Source: Litorivivens lipolytica (GTDB taxonomy: Bacteria > Pseudomonadota > Gammaproteobacteria > Pseudomonadales > Spongiibacteraceae). Taken from it: 64,000 nucleotides of DNA. Positions within the stretch are counted from its first letter, which is position 1. The number at the start of each line of letters is the position of its first letter. This document shows positions 48,277 to 59,918 of this stretch, piece after piece. The notes under the pieces are model-generated. The model made no database searches, was not told the origin of the DNA, and worked only from the letters and a program-made list of their open reading frames with translations. The translations under genes and the position numbers were made by a program. The stretch is from assembly GCF_014191715.1 (NCBI RefSeq), contig NZ_JACHWY010000001.1, positions 1,240,001 to 1,304,000 of the forward strand. The letters run 5' to 3'.

Positions 48277-49818
48277 ATGAGTGACCGCTTTCACCAGTTC
48301 GCCCAGCTTCTGGTCGATATCAGTGTTCTATCCATACTGTTTGTCCTGCTTATCGGGCTGATCTACGTTGGCTACCTCTACTGGATCGACGTGCGCCAGA
48401 CCCAGCACGCCATCCGCCGAAACTACCCCGTTATAGGCCGCTTTCGCTACCTGTTTGAACACCTCGGCGAGTTTTTCCGCCAGTACTTTTTTGCCATGGA
48501 TCGCGAAGAATTGCCCTTTAACCGGGCCCAGCGTTCGTGGGTTTATCGCGCAGCCAAAAATGTGGATACCACCGTCGCCTTCGGTTCCACGCATCCGATG
48601 AATCAGGCCAATGATGTTCTTTTTCTGAACGCCGCGTTTCCCACCTTAAAAGAAGACTTCGTCCCTGCCTCCGCCGTCACCGTCGGTGAAGGCTATTGTG
48701 AGAAGCCCTACACCACCGATAAGTTTTTTCATATTTCCGGCATGAGCTTTGGGGCGATTTCCGTTCCCGCCGTTAAGGCGCTGTCGTCCGGCGCCGCGCA
48801 GGCCGGCATCTGGCTAAACACCGGCGAAGGCGGTCTGTCACCCTACCATTTAAGCGGCAACTGCGATCTGGTGTTTCAGATGGGTACCGCGAAATACGGT
48901 GTTCGCGACCACGAAGGCCAGCTAAGCGACGACAAACTCAAGGAGGTTGCTGGCCACGACTCGGTGCGAATGTTTGAAATCAAATTGAGTCAAGGCGCCA
49001 AACCCGGCAAGGGCGGGATTCTCCCCGCCGCCAAAGTCACCGCCGAAATCGCCGCCATTCGCGGTATTCCGGAAGGCCAGGATTCCATCAGCCCCAACGG
49101 CCATGTCGAGGCGCGCAATGTGGATGAGCTGCTCGACCTGATCGTGCGGGTCAGGCGCGTTACCGGCAAACCCACCGGCTTCAAGGCTGTGATGGGAGAC
49201 ATACATTGGCTGGATGAGCTGTTCCAGCGCATTACCGAACGCGGGCTCGACAGCGCACCGGATTTTATCACCATCGACAGTGGCGATGGCGGCACCGGCG
49301 CCGCCCCTCAGAGTCTGATGGATTATGTCGGCCTCTCGATTCGCCGCAGCCTGCCGCTGGTCGTCGACAAGCTCCATGAGTGGAATCTGCGCCAGCGCAT
49401 CAAGGTGATTGCCTCGGGTAAACTGGTGAACCCCGCCGACGTGGCCTGGGCTTTGTGTGTGGGCGCTGACTTTATCGTCTCCGCCCGCGGCTTTATGTTT
49501 GCCCTTGGTTGCATTCAGGCTTTGCAGTGCAATAAGAACACCTGCCCAACCGGGGTAACAACGCATAACCCGGAGCTACAGAAGGGCTTAGTGCCCGAGA
49601 GCAAGGCGGTGCGGGTTGCCAACTACGCCAGCAATCTGATGCAGGAAGTTGGCGTGATCGCTCACTCCTGCGGTGCACGTGAAGCCAGAGAGTTGCAGCG
49701 CCGTCACGCGCACATCATTAATGATCGAGGCATTCCTGAACCGCTGGATATCCTCTACCCGGAACCGCGCCCCAAAGCCGGACTGTTTCAGAGCGTCTCG
49801 CACGAGAAAACACGCTAA
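48277..49818 (+). CDS. FMN-binding glutamate-synthase-family protein, membrane-anchored
   Basis: A 513-residue protein with a membrane segment at about 17-36, then the FMN-dependent central domain of glutamate synthases (GMSFGAISVPAVKALSSGA, GEGGLSPYH, IKLSQGAKPGKGG, DSGDGGTGAAP). The amidotransferase domain is missing. The C-terminal CNKNTCPTGV is kept. The reaction is unproven. ATG 48277 is preferred over an in-frame TTG at 48253. It lies between corC and lnt, which are adjacent in most relatives. Confidence 0.88.
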   Translation: MSDRFHQFAQLLVDISVLSILFVLLIGLIYVGYLYWIDVRQTQHAIRRNYPVIGRFRYLFEHLGEFFRQYFFAMDREELPFNRAQRSWVYRAAKNVDTTVAFGSTHPMNQANDVLFLNAAFPTLKEDFVPASAVTVGEGYCEKPYTTDKFFHISGMSFGAISVPAVKALSSGAAQAGIWLNTGEGGLSPYHLSGNCDLVFQMGTAKYGVRDHEGQLSDDKLKEVAGHDSVRMFEIKLSQGAKPGKGGILPAAKVTAEIAAIRGIPEGQDSISPNGHVEARNVDELLDLIVRVRRVTGKPTGFKAVMGDIHWLDELFQRITERGLDSAPDFITIDSGDGGTGAAPQSLMDYVGLSIRRSLPLVVDKLHEWNLRQRIKVIASGKLVNPADVAWALCVGADFIVSARGFMFALGCIQALQCNKNTCPTGVTTHNPELQKGLVPESKAVRVANYASNLMQEVGVIAHSCGAREARELQRRHAHIINDRGIPEPLDILYPEPRPKAGLFQSVSHEKTR

Positions 49819-49877
49819 TCGCTTGGAAGCCTTCAGGCTCACCGATAGAATGACAAAAACCTCTTTGAGCGCACGGA

Positions 49878-51368
49878 ATGAGTCTTAAAAACGCCAGCCT
49901 TACGACCCTCTCACTGATTGCGATGGTGTTGTGTGGCGTTGCCGTAACACTCTCCTTTGCGCCCTTCGGTTTGTGGCCTCTGAGTCTTTTAGCCGCCGCC
50001 GTACTCAACCTCGCCCTGGAAAAATCGACTCCCCGCCGCGCGCTCGCGCTTGGCTGGGCTTATGGCGCAGGCCTTTTTGGGAGTGGCGTGTCGTGGATCT
50101 ATGTGTCCATCCACGACTACGGCTTTACCTCGGCGCCGCTGGCCATCGCTTTTACCGCCATCTTCTGTCTATTTCTCGGTGGCATTCCGGCGCTGGTTGC
50201 CTGGGCCTACTGCCGTTGGCTGCGCGATGGCCGCGGCGGGCGCGTGCTAGGCTTTGCCGCCATCTGGCTCCTGTCAGAGTGGATTAGGGTTTGGTTGCTG
50301 ACTGGCTTCCCCTGGCTTTATCTCGGCTATGCCTATATCGATACACCTCTGGCGGGCTGGGCTCCGATCGGCGGGGTGTTTCTGCTGAGCCTGATGGTCT
50401 ATTTCTGCGGCGCCTGTCTTGCTCAGGCCCTGCTCTATCGTCGCTATGCCTTGCTACTTGCAGCAGTGGCCCTGTGGGGACTGGGTTATTCACTGCAAAG
50501 CGTGGAATGGACCGAGGCTAATGGCCGGGAGCTGAAAATCGCAGCAGTGCAGGCCAATATCACTCAGGATCAGAAGTGGTTGCCGGAGAATTACGAGCCG
50601 ACGCTAAAACTTTACGACGAGCTGACTCAACCCCTGCTGGGGCAGCACGATGTGGTGATCTGGCCGGAAGCGGCCATTCCCAATTACTACCATATCGCCA
50701 AGGACTATCTCGATATGATGGCTGAGATGGCCGAGCAAAGTGATACCGCGCTGGTCACGGGCATCCCCCTGCGCACGCCCGAAGGCGTCTATAACGCACT
50801 GGCGGTGCTGACCGGCGGCAGCGGCGTCTATGCCAAGCAGCGGCTGGTGCCCTTTGGCGAGTACGTCCCCCTCGAAGATTGGCTGCGTGGCCTGATCCGC
50901 TTTTTCAATCTGCCCATGTCGAGCTTTACCGAAGGTCCCGCCGAGCAAAAACCGCTGATGATCAAGGAGCACACCGTCGCGCCCTACATTTGCTACGAAG
51001 TGGTCTACCCGGATTTTCTGGTCAATCAGATGAACGACGCCGAGCTGCTACTGACGGTTTCCAACGATGCCTGGTTTGGTCGTTCCATCGGCCCTAAACA
51101 GCATTTCCAGATGGCCCGAATGCGGGCACTGGAGACCGGGCGCGAGCTGATTCGCGCTACCGGCACCGGCACTACCGCGATAATCGACGCCCGCGGCAAG
51201 GTCCGCGAGCGCATCGCCCCCTTTGAGCGCAGCGTGCTCAGCACCACGGTAAAAGGCCGTCACGGCAGCACGCCTTTCATGCAGCTGGGATCATGGCCGG
51301 TCTGGCTGCTGTGCTTTGCGCTGGTGGCTATTGCCGCCTTTACTCGCCCTGACAATCGCCGCCTTTAG
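49878..51368 (+). CDS. lnt: Apolipoprotein N-acyltransferase
   Basis: A 496-residue inner-membrane enzyme that adds the third acyl chain to lipoproteins. It has six or seven N-terminal membrane helices and a periplasmic nitrilase domain with the catalytic triad E264 (WPEAAIP), K320 (YAKQRLVPFGEY) and C372 (PYICYEVVYPD). Length is normal. Confidence 0.96.
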   Translation: MSLKNASLTTLSLIAMVLCGVAVTLSFAPFGLWPLSLLAAAVLNLALEKSTPRRALALGWAYGAGLFGSGVSWIYVSIHDYGFTSAPLAIAFTAIFCLFLGGIPALVAWAYCRWLRDGRGGRVLGFAAIWLLSEWIRVWLLTGFPWLYLGYAYIDTPLAGWAPIGGVFLLSLMVYFCGACLAQALLYRRYALLLAAVALWGLGYSLQSVEWTEANGRELKIAAVQANITQDQKWLPENYEPTLKLYDELTQPLLGQHDVVIWPEAAIPNYYHIAKDYLDMMAEMAEQSDTALVTGIPLRTPEGVYNALAVLTGGSGVYAKQRLVPFGEYVPLEDWLRGLIRFFNLPMSSFTEGPAEQKPLMIKEHTVAPYICYEVVYPDFLVNQMNDAELLLTVSNDAWFGRSIGPKQHFQMARMRALETGRELIRATGTGTTAIIDARGKVRERIAPFERSVLSTTVKGRHGSTPFMQLGSWPVWLLCFALVAIAAFTRPDNRRL

Positions 51369-51391
51369 CACTCACTGTCCAGAGCTGATAA

Positions 51392-53908
<2,517 letters not shown>

Positions 53909-53916
53909 GCGTGACA

Positions 53917-54417
53917 ATGCCTCGTTTACTGCTCGTACTGCTGATTAGCGCTCTGGTGGGTTGCGGCTTTCAGCTGCGTGGCTCCCCGGCGCTGAGCGGC
54001 AAGGGCGAGGCAGTGCACGTGGTTCAGGCACACGCTGACAACCCCTTGCGCCGACGCATCAGCCAACAAATCGCGATGTACAATCTGCAGGCCGTAAAGC
54101 GCAATGAAGCGAGCTACCGCTTTGTTATCTCCGAGGTTGAGCGCACGGATACTGTGCTTTCGCTCGACAGCGATGCGCGCACGGCCGAGCGACGTCTGCT
54201 GATTGAAGCGGATCTAAGCCTGTTTGGTGAGGATGACCAACTGCTGCAAAATCAGCGCATTCGCGAACAGCGCATTCTGTTTACCGACCCGGACAACCCG
54301 GTGGGCGATTCCATTGAATCGCAGCTCGTGATCAACGAATTGGAAGATGCCACCGCCCAGCGGATTGCCCTGCTGCTCGCACGCTGGCTGGACAAGCTCG
54401 AGCCACCCGCCCAATGA
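53917..54417 (+). CDS. lptE: LPS-assembly lipoprotein LptE
   Basis: A 166-residue outer-membrane lipoprotein that plugs the LptD barrel for lipopolysaccharide insertion. Lipobox LVGC (C16), then the family-typical GFQLRG. GTG 53911 is a possible earlier start. Its stop overlaps holA by four bases. Confidence 0.92.
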   Translation: MPRLLLVLLISALVGCGFQLRGSPALSGKGEAVHVVQAHADNPLRRRISQQIAMYNLQAVKRNEASYRFVISEVERTDTVLSLDSDARTAERRLLIEADLSLFGEDDQLLQNQRIREQRILFTDPDNPVGDSIESQLVINELEDATAQRIALLLARWLDKLEPPAQ

Positions 54418-55430
54418 AATTGCGCGCCGACCAGCTCAGCAAGCACCTCGCCTCGCCGCTACTGCCAGTCTATGTCATCAGCGGCGATGAGCCGCTGCTG
54501 GCGCAGGAGGCCTGCGATGCCATTCGCAAGGCGGCTCGCGATCAAGGCTATACCGAACGCGAAGTCTTGGATGTGGATACTGGATTCAACTGGGGCCATC
54601 TCACCGCAGCCAGTCAGTCCATGTCACTGTTTGGGGAGCGAAAGATTCTCGACCTTCGCCTGAACGGCAAGCTCGGTAAGGAAGGCTCGCAAGCCCTGTG
54701 CGACTACTGCGAAACGGCAACCCAGGACACCCTACTCTTGGTGCAATGTGGCCGACTGGATCGCTCAGCCCAGCGCGCCAAATGGGTTAAAGCCGTGGAA
54801 AAACATGGCGCCATGCTGCAAATCTGGCCGATTGATCGCCAGCAGTTGCCGCGCTGGTTGCAACAGCGGGCTCAGAGTCTCGGCCTGAATATTGATCGCA
54901 CCGGCATTAGCCTGCTGGCCGAGCGGGTTGAAGGCAACCTGCTCGCGGCTGCGCAGGAGCTGGAAAAACTGAAAATACTGGTCGGCAGTGACGCGATCAG
55001 TGGCGACGCCGTGAACAGCCTCGTTGCCAGCAACCCCCGCTACGATGTCTTCAAGCTGATTGATTGCGTTCTCGCCGGCCAGGTGAGCACAGCACTGAAA
55101 ATGTTGCGCGGCCTGCGCAATGAAGGCGCCGAAGCCATTCCGCTGATGGGTGCCATCAACCGCGAAATTCGCAATCTCTACCAGTGCGCCCAGCAGATCG
55201 GCCGCGGCAACGGCATTGATCGGGTGCTCGACAGCGCCGGGGTATGGGACAAGCGCAAACCCTTGTACAAACAGGCGCTGGGGCGAGTAAAAGAGGCCGA
55301 GTTGGCCAAACTGTTACAACTGGCGCAAGAGATTGATTTAAGCCTGAAGGGCCAACGAGAAGGCCAGCCTTGGGAGATGATTGATCAGTTGGTGTGCCGG
55401 TTGGCGGGGCAACCACTGGCGATTGCCTGA
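54414..55430 (+). CDS. holA: DNA polymerase III delta subunit
   Basis: A 338-residue clamp-loader delta subunit that opens the beta clamp. PVYVISGDEPLLAQEA at the N-terminus and the AAA+-like fold without a Walker A motif are typical. It closes the leuS-lptE-holA run. Confidence 0.93.
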   Translation: MKLRADQLSKHLASPLLPVYVISGDEPLLAQEACDAIRKAARDQGYTEREVLDVDTGFNWGHLTAASQSMSLFGERKILDLRLNGKLGKEGSQALCDYCETATQDTLLLVQCGRLDRSAQRAKWVKAVEKHGAMLQIWPIDRQQLPRWLQQRAQSLGLNIDRTGISLLAERVEGNLLAAAQELEKLKILVGSDAISGDAVNSLVASNPRYDVFKLIDCVLAGQVSTALKMLRGLRNEGAEAIPLMGAINREIRNLYQCAQQIGRGNGIDRVLDSAGVWDKRKPLYKQALGRVKEAELAKLLQLAQEIDLSLKGQREGQPWEMIDQLVCRLAGQPLAIA

Positions 55431-55435
55431 AAACT

Positions 55436-55471
55436 ACCCCTCTCCCAGAGGAAGAGGGTTGGGGTGAGGGG
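55436..55471. repeat. Intergenic CCCCTCTCCC-type repeat
   Basis: CCCCTCTCCCAGAGGAAGAG followed by GGTTGGGGTGAGGGG is a sequence type found as a dispersed intergenic repeat in many proteobacteria. It folds into hairpins and lies between the convergent holA and decarboxylase genes, where it could serve as a terminator. Confidence 0.5.
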
Positions 55472-55473
55472 AC

Positions 55474-56634
55474 TTAGATAACGTAAGTCTTCAGCGGCGG
55501 AAAGCCGTTAAATTCCACCGAGCTGTAACTGGTGGTGTAAGCACCGGTAGACAGCCAATACAAGCGATCACCGGCTTCCAGGGTTTGCGGCAACGAGTAG
55601 CGGTGGTCTTCGTAGAGAATATCCATGCTGTCACAGGTCGGCCCCGCCAGTACCACTTCCTCTTCCTCGACACCGTCACCGGCCTTGTCGCAGTACAGCG
55701 GGTATTTGATCGCCTCGCCCAGTGATTCAATCAAGCCACCGAACAGGCCCACATCCAGATAGACCCAGCGGTAGAGCGAATCGCGTGATTTGCGCGAGAT
55801 CAACACCACCTCGCTGACCAGCACACCACTCTCCCCCACCAGCGAGCGGCCGGGTTCGATGATGATTTCCGGCTGCTCCTCGCCAAAGTCTTCATCCAAG
55901 AAACGACGAATGGCTGCGCCGTAGGCGTCAATTTCATGACTACGGCTGCTGTAGAGGGCCGGTAGTCCACCGCCCATATTAATCAAACGAAGTTTGATAC
56001 CGTGCTCCGCCACACGGTCGAAGATAAAGCGAACCTTGGCAATCGCCGCGTCCCAGGCACCGATATCACGCTGCTGCGACCCGACATGGAAGGAAATACC
56101 CACCGCTTCCAAACCCAGCTCTTTCGCCAGCACAATCAGCTCAATCGCCATATCGGCCTGACAGCCGAATTTGCGAGACAGTGGCCAGTCAGCGGTTTCA
56201 GTACCCTCGGTCAGAATTCGTACGTAGAGCTTGCTGCCCGGTGCATATTTGGCAACGTTGCGCAGGTCCGACTCGCTGTCGGTGGCGAACATGCGGATGC
56301 CCTTGTTATAGGCGTATTCGATCTCGCGAGCCTTCTTGATGGTATTGCCATAGCTCATGCGATCAGCGCTTACGCCGAGGGACAGCAGCTTGTCCAGCTC
56401 ATAGACCGAGGCGATATCGAAGTTGGAGCCCATCTCTTCCAGGCAGCCAATAACCGCCTGATCCGGGTTCGCCTTAACCGCGTAGTAAACAGAGGCGAAG
56501 GGGAATACCTCGCGCAGTTCCTGGTATTTGCCACGAATAACCTCGCGATCCACAACCAGACAGGGGGTCTGTTTGTCTGCAGCGAACTCGCGAATACGCT
56601 GCCAACTGCTCTCCGGAAGGATTGCCTGCTCCAT
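55474..56634 (-). CDS. Type III PLP-dependent ornithine/lysine decarboxylase
   Basis: A 386-residue alanine-racemase-fold decarboxylase. The PLP lysine is K54 in YYAVKANP; HVGSQ and EPGRSLVGES bind PLP; the catalytic cysteine C334 is in GPTCDSMD from the partner subunit. The GPTCDSMD variant points to ornithine or lysine as substrate, giving putrescine or cadaverine. Possible precursor step for polyamines. Confidence 0.9.
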   Translation of the reverse strand: MEQAILPESSWQRIREFAADKQTPCLVVDREVIRGKYQELREVFPFASVYYAVKANPDQAVIGCLEEMGSNFDIASVYELDKLLSLGVSADRMSYGNTIKKAREIEYAYNKGIRMFATDSESDLRNVAKYAPGSKLYVRILTEGTETADWPLSRKFGCQADMAIELIVLAKELGLEAVGISFHVGSQQRDIGAWDAAIAKVRFIFDRVAEHGIKLRLINMGGGLPALYSSRSHEIDAYGAAIRRFLDEDFGEEQPEIIIEPGRSLVGESGVLVSEVVLISRKSRDSLYRWVYLDVGLFGGLIESLGEAIKYPLYCDKAGDGVEEEEVVLAGPTCDSMDILYEDHRYSLPQTLEAGDRLYWLSTGAYTTSYSSVEFNGFPPLKTYVI

Positions 56635-56879
56635 GGTATAAACCCCGCTTTTGCCAGGTTAAGTAAGCCGGGGATTTAGCACCCCCTAAAAGGGCGCGAA
56701 TCCTACAGCAAAAAGTTACCAGCGCAAATAATGTTTTTAATGTCGCAAGGTAATTTTTCACCCTCCGACCGCCAACTTTTACCGGAAGTGGATGGGGAAC
56801 CTGTGCTGTCATTCGAATGTCATTTATAGCACGCAGACTACAGCACACCAGAAGGAAGAGACATCAAAAAGGAAGCGTC

Positions 56880-57086
56880 ATGAAAACACAGGAAAAAGAA
56901 CTGGACGTTAAAGCTCTTTGTAGCCGTAAACTCTTGGATTTATTAAAAAACGACGAATGGGACAGTGCCCGTGAGCGGCGCAAAATCGAGACCGAGCTAA
57001 TTGCCCGTCAACACTATCTCGAGCAGATGGAAGCCCTCAGTGGCAAGAAGCGTGTGTTGGCGCCATCTACAGCGACCAGACATTAA
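56880..57086 (+). CDS. Small charged hypothetical protein
   Basis: A 68-residue highly charged helical protein (MKTQEKELDVKALCSRKLLD, then EWDSARERRKIETELIARQ). AGGAAG lies seven bases before ATG 56880. No domain is recognised; heptad-like spacing suggests a helical hairpin. The stop lies inside the 3' end of the convergent GspF-like gene (20-base overlap). Confidence 0.6.
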   Translation: MKTQEKELDVKALCSRKLLDLLKNDEWDSARERRKIETELIARQHYLEQMEALSGKKRVLAPSTATRH

Positions 57087-58035
57087 TCAGAGCCACGTAG
57101 GGCAGCAAGGCCAGCAACAGCCACGGCAGGGTGCGCGTCCAGAACGCGGCCTGCTCCACGCAATCCTCATACACCGCTCGAGTCAGCGCTACTTGCGCAT
57201 CCTGCACCGTCGAACCGGCCTGCAGCTGCGGCATATTCACGCCCACGATCAGGTGACTCTCCTGCAGTGCAGCCGACAGCTTGCCGCCCTGACTTACCGC
57301 CTTATACAGCGAGAGATAGCGCGGCTTCATCGGCGTGGGTGGCATGCGCCGGGCCGACTGCTTCAGCGCCTGTGACACAGGAAAACCCGCTGCCACACAC
57401 AAGTTCAGATGACTCAGAAAATGGAAGGTCTGGTAGCGCGCCAGCAGGTTGCCGATACCCGGCAAGTGAAACGCTGCCCGCCGCAAGGCTTGCGGCATCC
57501 AGCCCGCGCGATAGGACACCAGTGTCAGCGGCACAATGCAGGCCAGCAGCACCCCGGGAATCATCGCCAGCACCACATTGCCAAGCGCCTGATACAGCCC
57601 CATTTCTCCCAGCAGCCAGGCAAAGGTGGGTATGCCGATGGCAAAGCAGAGCATGATCAGCGCCGGCATCCACAGATTGCGGCGCAGCTCGTCAAGAAAA
57701 GCCCCAAGTAGGCGGTAGTGTGCAGAAATGCGATCGTAGACCGCCGATAGCGCTCCGGTGGCCATCCCCAGCTGCATGAACTGCAACTCCCAGTCGTAAA
57801 ACTGACCGCCCTTTTTCAGCTCATCGATGACCAGCTCCTGGCCAGCAGCAAACTGCTCCGCCAGGTCGCTTAATTCCGCGCGTTCCGCGACCTGTTGGCC
57901 GTGGCGCATGAGGGCAAATACTTGATCCCAATCACTGTCGCCGGTCTGCTGCTCGCTGAGCGCAGAAAAGAGATTGGCGCGGTGTTGACTGGTCAGTTCT
58001 TGAAGTTCCATGGTGGTCGAGAGGCTGTAATCCAT
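57067..58035 (-). CDS. Orphan type II secretion F-domain (GspF/PilC-like) protein
   Basis: A 322-residue inner-membrane protein with two T2SSF-like repeats (first half about 20-125, second about 195-300) and three hydrophobic segments near 126-145, 150-175 and 302-322. It resembles GspF/PilC platform proteins, but no ATPase, pseudopilin or other secretion genes are near. An alternative ATG is at 58011. Confidence 0.75.
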   Translation of the reverse strand: MDYSLSTTMELQELTSQHRANLFSALSEQQTGDSDWDQVFALMRHGQQVAERAELSDLAEQFAAGQELVIDELKKGGQFYDWELQFMQLGMATGALSAVYDRISAHYRLLGAFLDELRRNLWMPALIMLCFAIGIPTFAWLLGEMGLYQALGNVVLAMIPGVLLACIVPLTLVSYRAGWMPQALRRAAFHLPGIGNLLARYQTFHFLSHLNLCVAAGFPVSQALKQSARRMPPTPMKPRYLSLYKAVSQGGKLSAALQESHLIVGVNMPQLQAGSTVQDAQVALTRAVYEDCVEQAAFWTRTLPWLLLALLPYVALINVWSL

Positions 58036-58110
58036 ATTGCCAGTTTATTATCGCTATAATTGGGGGCGACTTTAGCACAGCCAGCCGCAACTGACATGGG
58101 GAGAGATTCG

Positions 58111-58791
58111 ATGGCAAAGCAATTTCCGCAAAAACGCTCGTCTTCTGCGGAAATCAGCCGTTTTCTGGACAAAGCAAACACCCTCCCCGCAAAGGCTGAT
58201 AACCAGCGCCTGATCTTCGCGCTAGATGCCACCGCCAGCCGCCAAGCCACTTGGACGCAGGCCTGTGCCCTTCACGGCGAAATGTTCAGCGCCACCCGCG
58301 ATCTCGGCGGCCTCGCCATTCAACTGTGCTACTACCGCGGGCTAGGGGAATTCTACGCTAGCCCCTGGGGTTCTTCGCCTGCGACCCTGCACGATCAGAT
58401 GGCCAGTGTGCGCTGCGTGGCGGGATATACCCAAGTCCGCGCGCTGCTGCGTCATTGTCTCGAAGAGCATCAGCGAGGACGGCTGCGCGCCGTCATCTTT
58501 ATTGGAGACGCCGTCGAAGAATCCGTGGACGAACTCTGTGCACTGGCCGGCGAATGCGGGCTGCGCAAACTGCCCCTGTTTCTATTTCAGGAGGGCGACG
58601 ACGCGGACGTAGCGCGCTGTTTCAAGCGTCTGTGCAAACTCAGCGGCGGCGCCTACGCCCGTTTTGATGCCGCCAGCGCCGCTCTGTTGAAAGCACTGCT
58701 GCGTGCGGTGGCCAGCTTTGCCGCCGGCGGCGTGGATGCGCTGCGCAAATTACCGGATAATGCGGCCAGACATCTTCTGGAGCAGTTGTAG
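58111..58791 (+). CDS. VWA-domain protein
   Basis: A 226-residue soluble protein with a von Willebrand factor A fold. The MIDAS motif is D39-A-T-A-S43 in FALDATASRQ; AVIFIGDAVEES gives the next metal-site aspartate. GGGGAGAG precedes ATG 58111, and a TATAAT box is at 58055-58060. Its stop overlaps the GTG of the next gene by one base, so it is translationally coupled to a membrane J-domain protein. Confidence 0.85.
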   Translation: MAKQFPQKRSSSAEISRFLDKANTLPAKADNQRLIFALDATASRQATWTQACALHGEMFSATRDLGGLAIQLCYYRGLGEFYASPWGSSPATLHDQMASVRCVAGYTQVRALLRHCLEEHQRGRLRAVIFIGDAVEESVDELCALAGECGLRKLPLFLFQEGDDADVARCFKRLCKLSGGAYARFDAASAALLKALLRAVASFAAGGVDALRKLPDNAARHLLEQL

Positions 58792-59513
58792 TGATTTTGC
58801 GTTTATTGCTGGCGGGCGCGGTACTGTTCGCCATCATCGCGGTGGTTCGTCGGGCCAACCAGAAAGGCCCGGTTGAGCGTCGCAAGTACTACCTAACCCT
58901 GACACTCACGGTGCTGGCCGGTGCGCTGGTGCTGCTGTCCCTGACCGGGCGCGTGCACTGGATCGGCGCACTGATCGGTGCCGTACTGCCCTTTATCCGT
59001 CAGGCCTTCCCCCTGCTAATCCGCCTGGTGCCCTTTCTCGCTCACCAGCGCAAAGCCGGCGCGGCCGGTCGCGGTGCCACTACCGGCAATCAATCTGCCG
59101 TCGATACCCCGTGGCTGCATATGACCATGGATCACGATAGCGGCGCTTTGGATGGCGAAGTGCGGCAGGGTGATTTCAGCGGCCGCACGCTGAATGAGCT
59201 GTCACTCGAAGAGCTCACTCAGCTGTTTGTGGAATGTCAGGTGGACCGGGAATCTGCCGAGCTGCTCGATACCTATCTGAGCCGCCGCTTTGGCAAGGAC
59301 TGGAATAAACGGGACGGACGAAGTTCGGGCAATCAAGGTCCGATGAACCGGGAACAAGCTCTGTCCGTATTGGGTCTGAGTGAGGGTGCGAGTCGCGACG
59401 ACATTATCAAAGCCCATCGCAGCCTGATGCAGAAACTGCACCCGGACCGCGGTGGCAATGATTATCTGGCGGCGCAAATCAATCTGGCCAAAGATACCCT
59501 GCTCGACGAGTAA
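58791..59513 (+). CDS. Membrane-anchored J-domain protein
   Basis: A 240-residue protein with two or three N-terminal membrane segments (about 1-20, 34-50, 55-82) and a C-terminal J domain (185-240) with the HPD motif at 217-219 (KLHPDRGGN). It resembles TIM14/Pam18-like DnaJ proteins and would recruit DnaK to the inner membrane. The GTG start overlaps the VWA stop. Confidence 0.9.
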   Translation: MILRLLLAGAVLFAIIAVVRRANQKGPVERRKYYLTLTLTVLAGALVLLSLTGRVHWIGALIGAVLPFIRQAFPLLIRLVPFLAHQRKAGAAGRGATTGNQSAVDTPWLHMTMDHDSGALDGEVRQGDFSGRTLNELSLEELTQLFVECQVDRESAELLDTYLSRRFGKDWNKRDGRSSGNQGPMNREQALSVLGLSEGASRDDIIKAHRSLMQKLHPDRGGNDYLAAQINLAKDTLLDE

Positions 59514-59591
59514 GCTGCTTGTCAGGGACAATAGTCAGCGCGGCCTAACGCCGAATTAATCTGTAGTTGAAGTAACCTTGAGGACACTCGG

Positions 59592-59885
59592 ATGACCTTT
59601 GTGATTCAAAACCAGCATGGCCACTTTCTCGGCAAGAATAAGGAATGGACCGATGGCCGGGACCGCCGCATTGTGTTTCGCTGCCAGGACAAAGTTGATG
59701 CCATCAATATGGTCTTTGAACTCAGCTCCAAGGATATTGAACTGCGCGCCCACTATCTGGAATGCGAGGTCGACGACTTCGGCAACCCGGTAGTTGAGGC
59801 GTCATCGGTACCACTGCCCATGAGCGGCGAAGAAGACGCCGAAGAGCTTGAAAGCAGCCCCGACAACCCCCATATCTCTGTTTGA
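59592..59885 (+). CDS. Hypothetical acidic small protein
   Basis: A 97-residue soluble protein with an acidic C-terminus (EEDAEELESS). The first half looks like a small beta domain (FVIQNQHGHFLGKNKEW). No family is recognised. TTGAGG lies upstream of ATG 59592. It is between the J-domain gene and htpX, with 78 and 33 base gaps. Confidence 0.6.
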   Translation: MTFVIQNQHGHFLGKNKEWTDGRDRRIVFRCQDKVDAINMVFELSSKDIELRAHYLECEVDDFGNPVVEASSVPLPMSGEEDAEELESSPDNPHISV

Positions 59886-59918
59886 CTCTCTGCCGCATAA
59901 GGCTTACGGAAAACTTCG

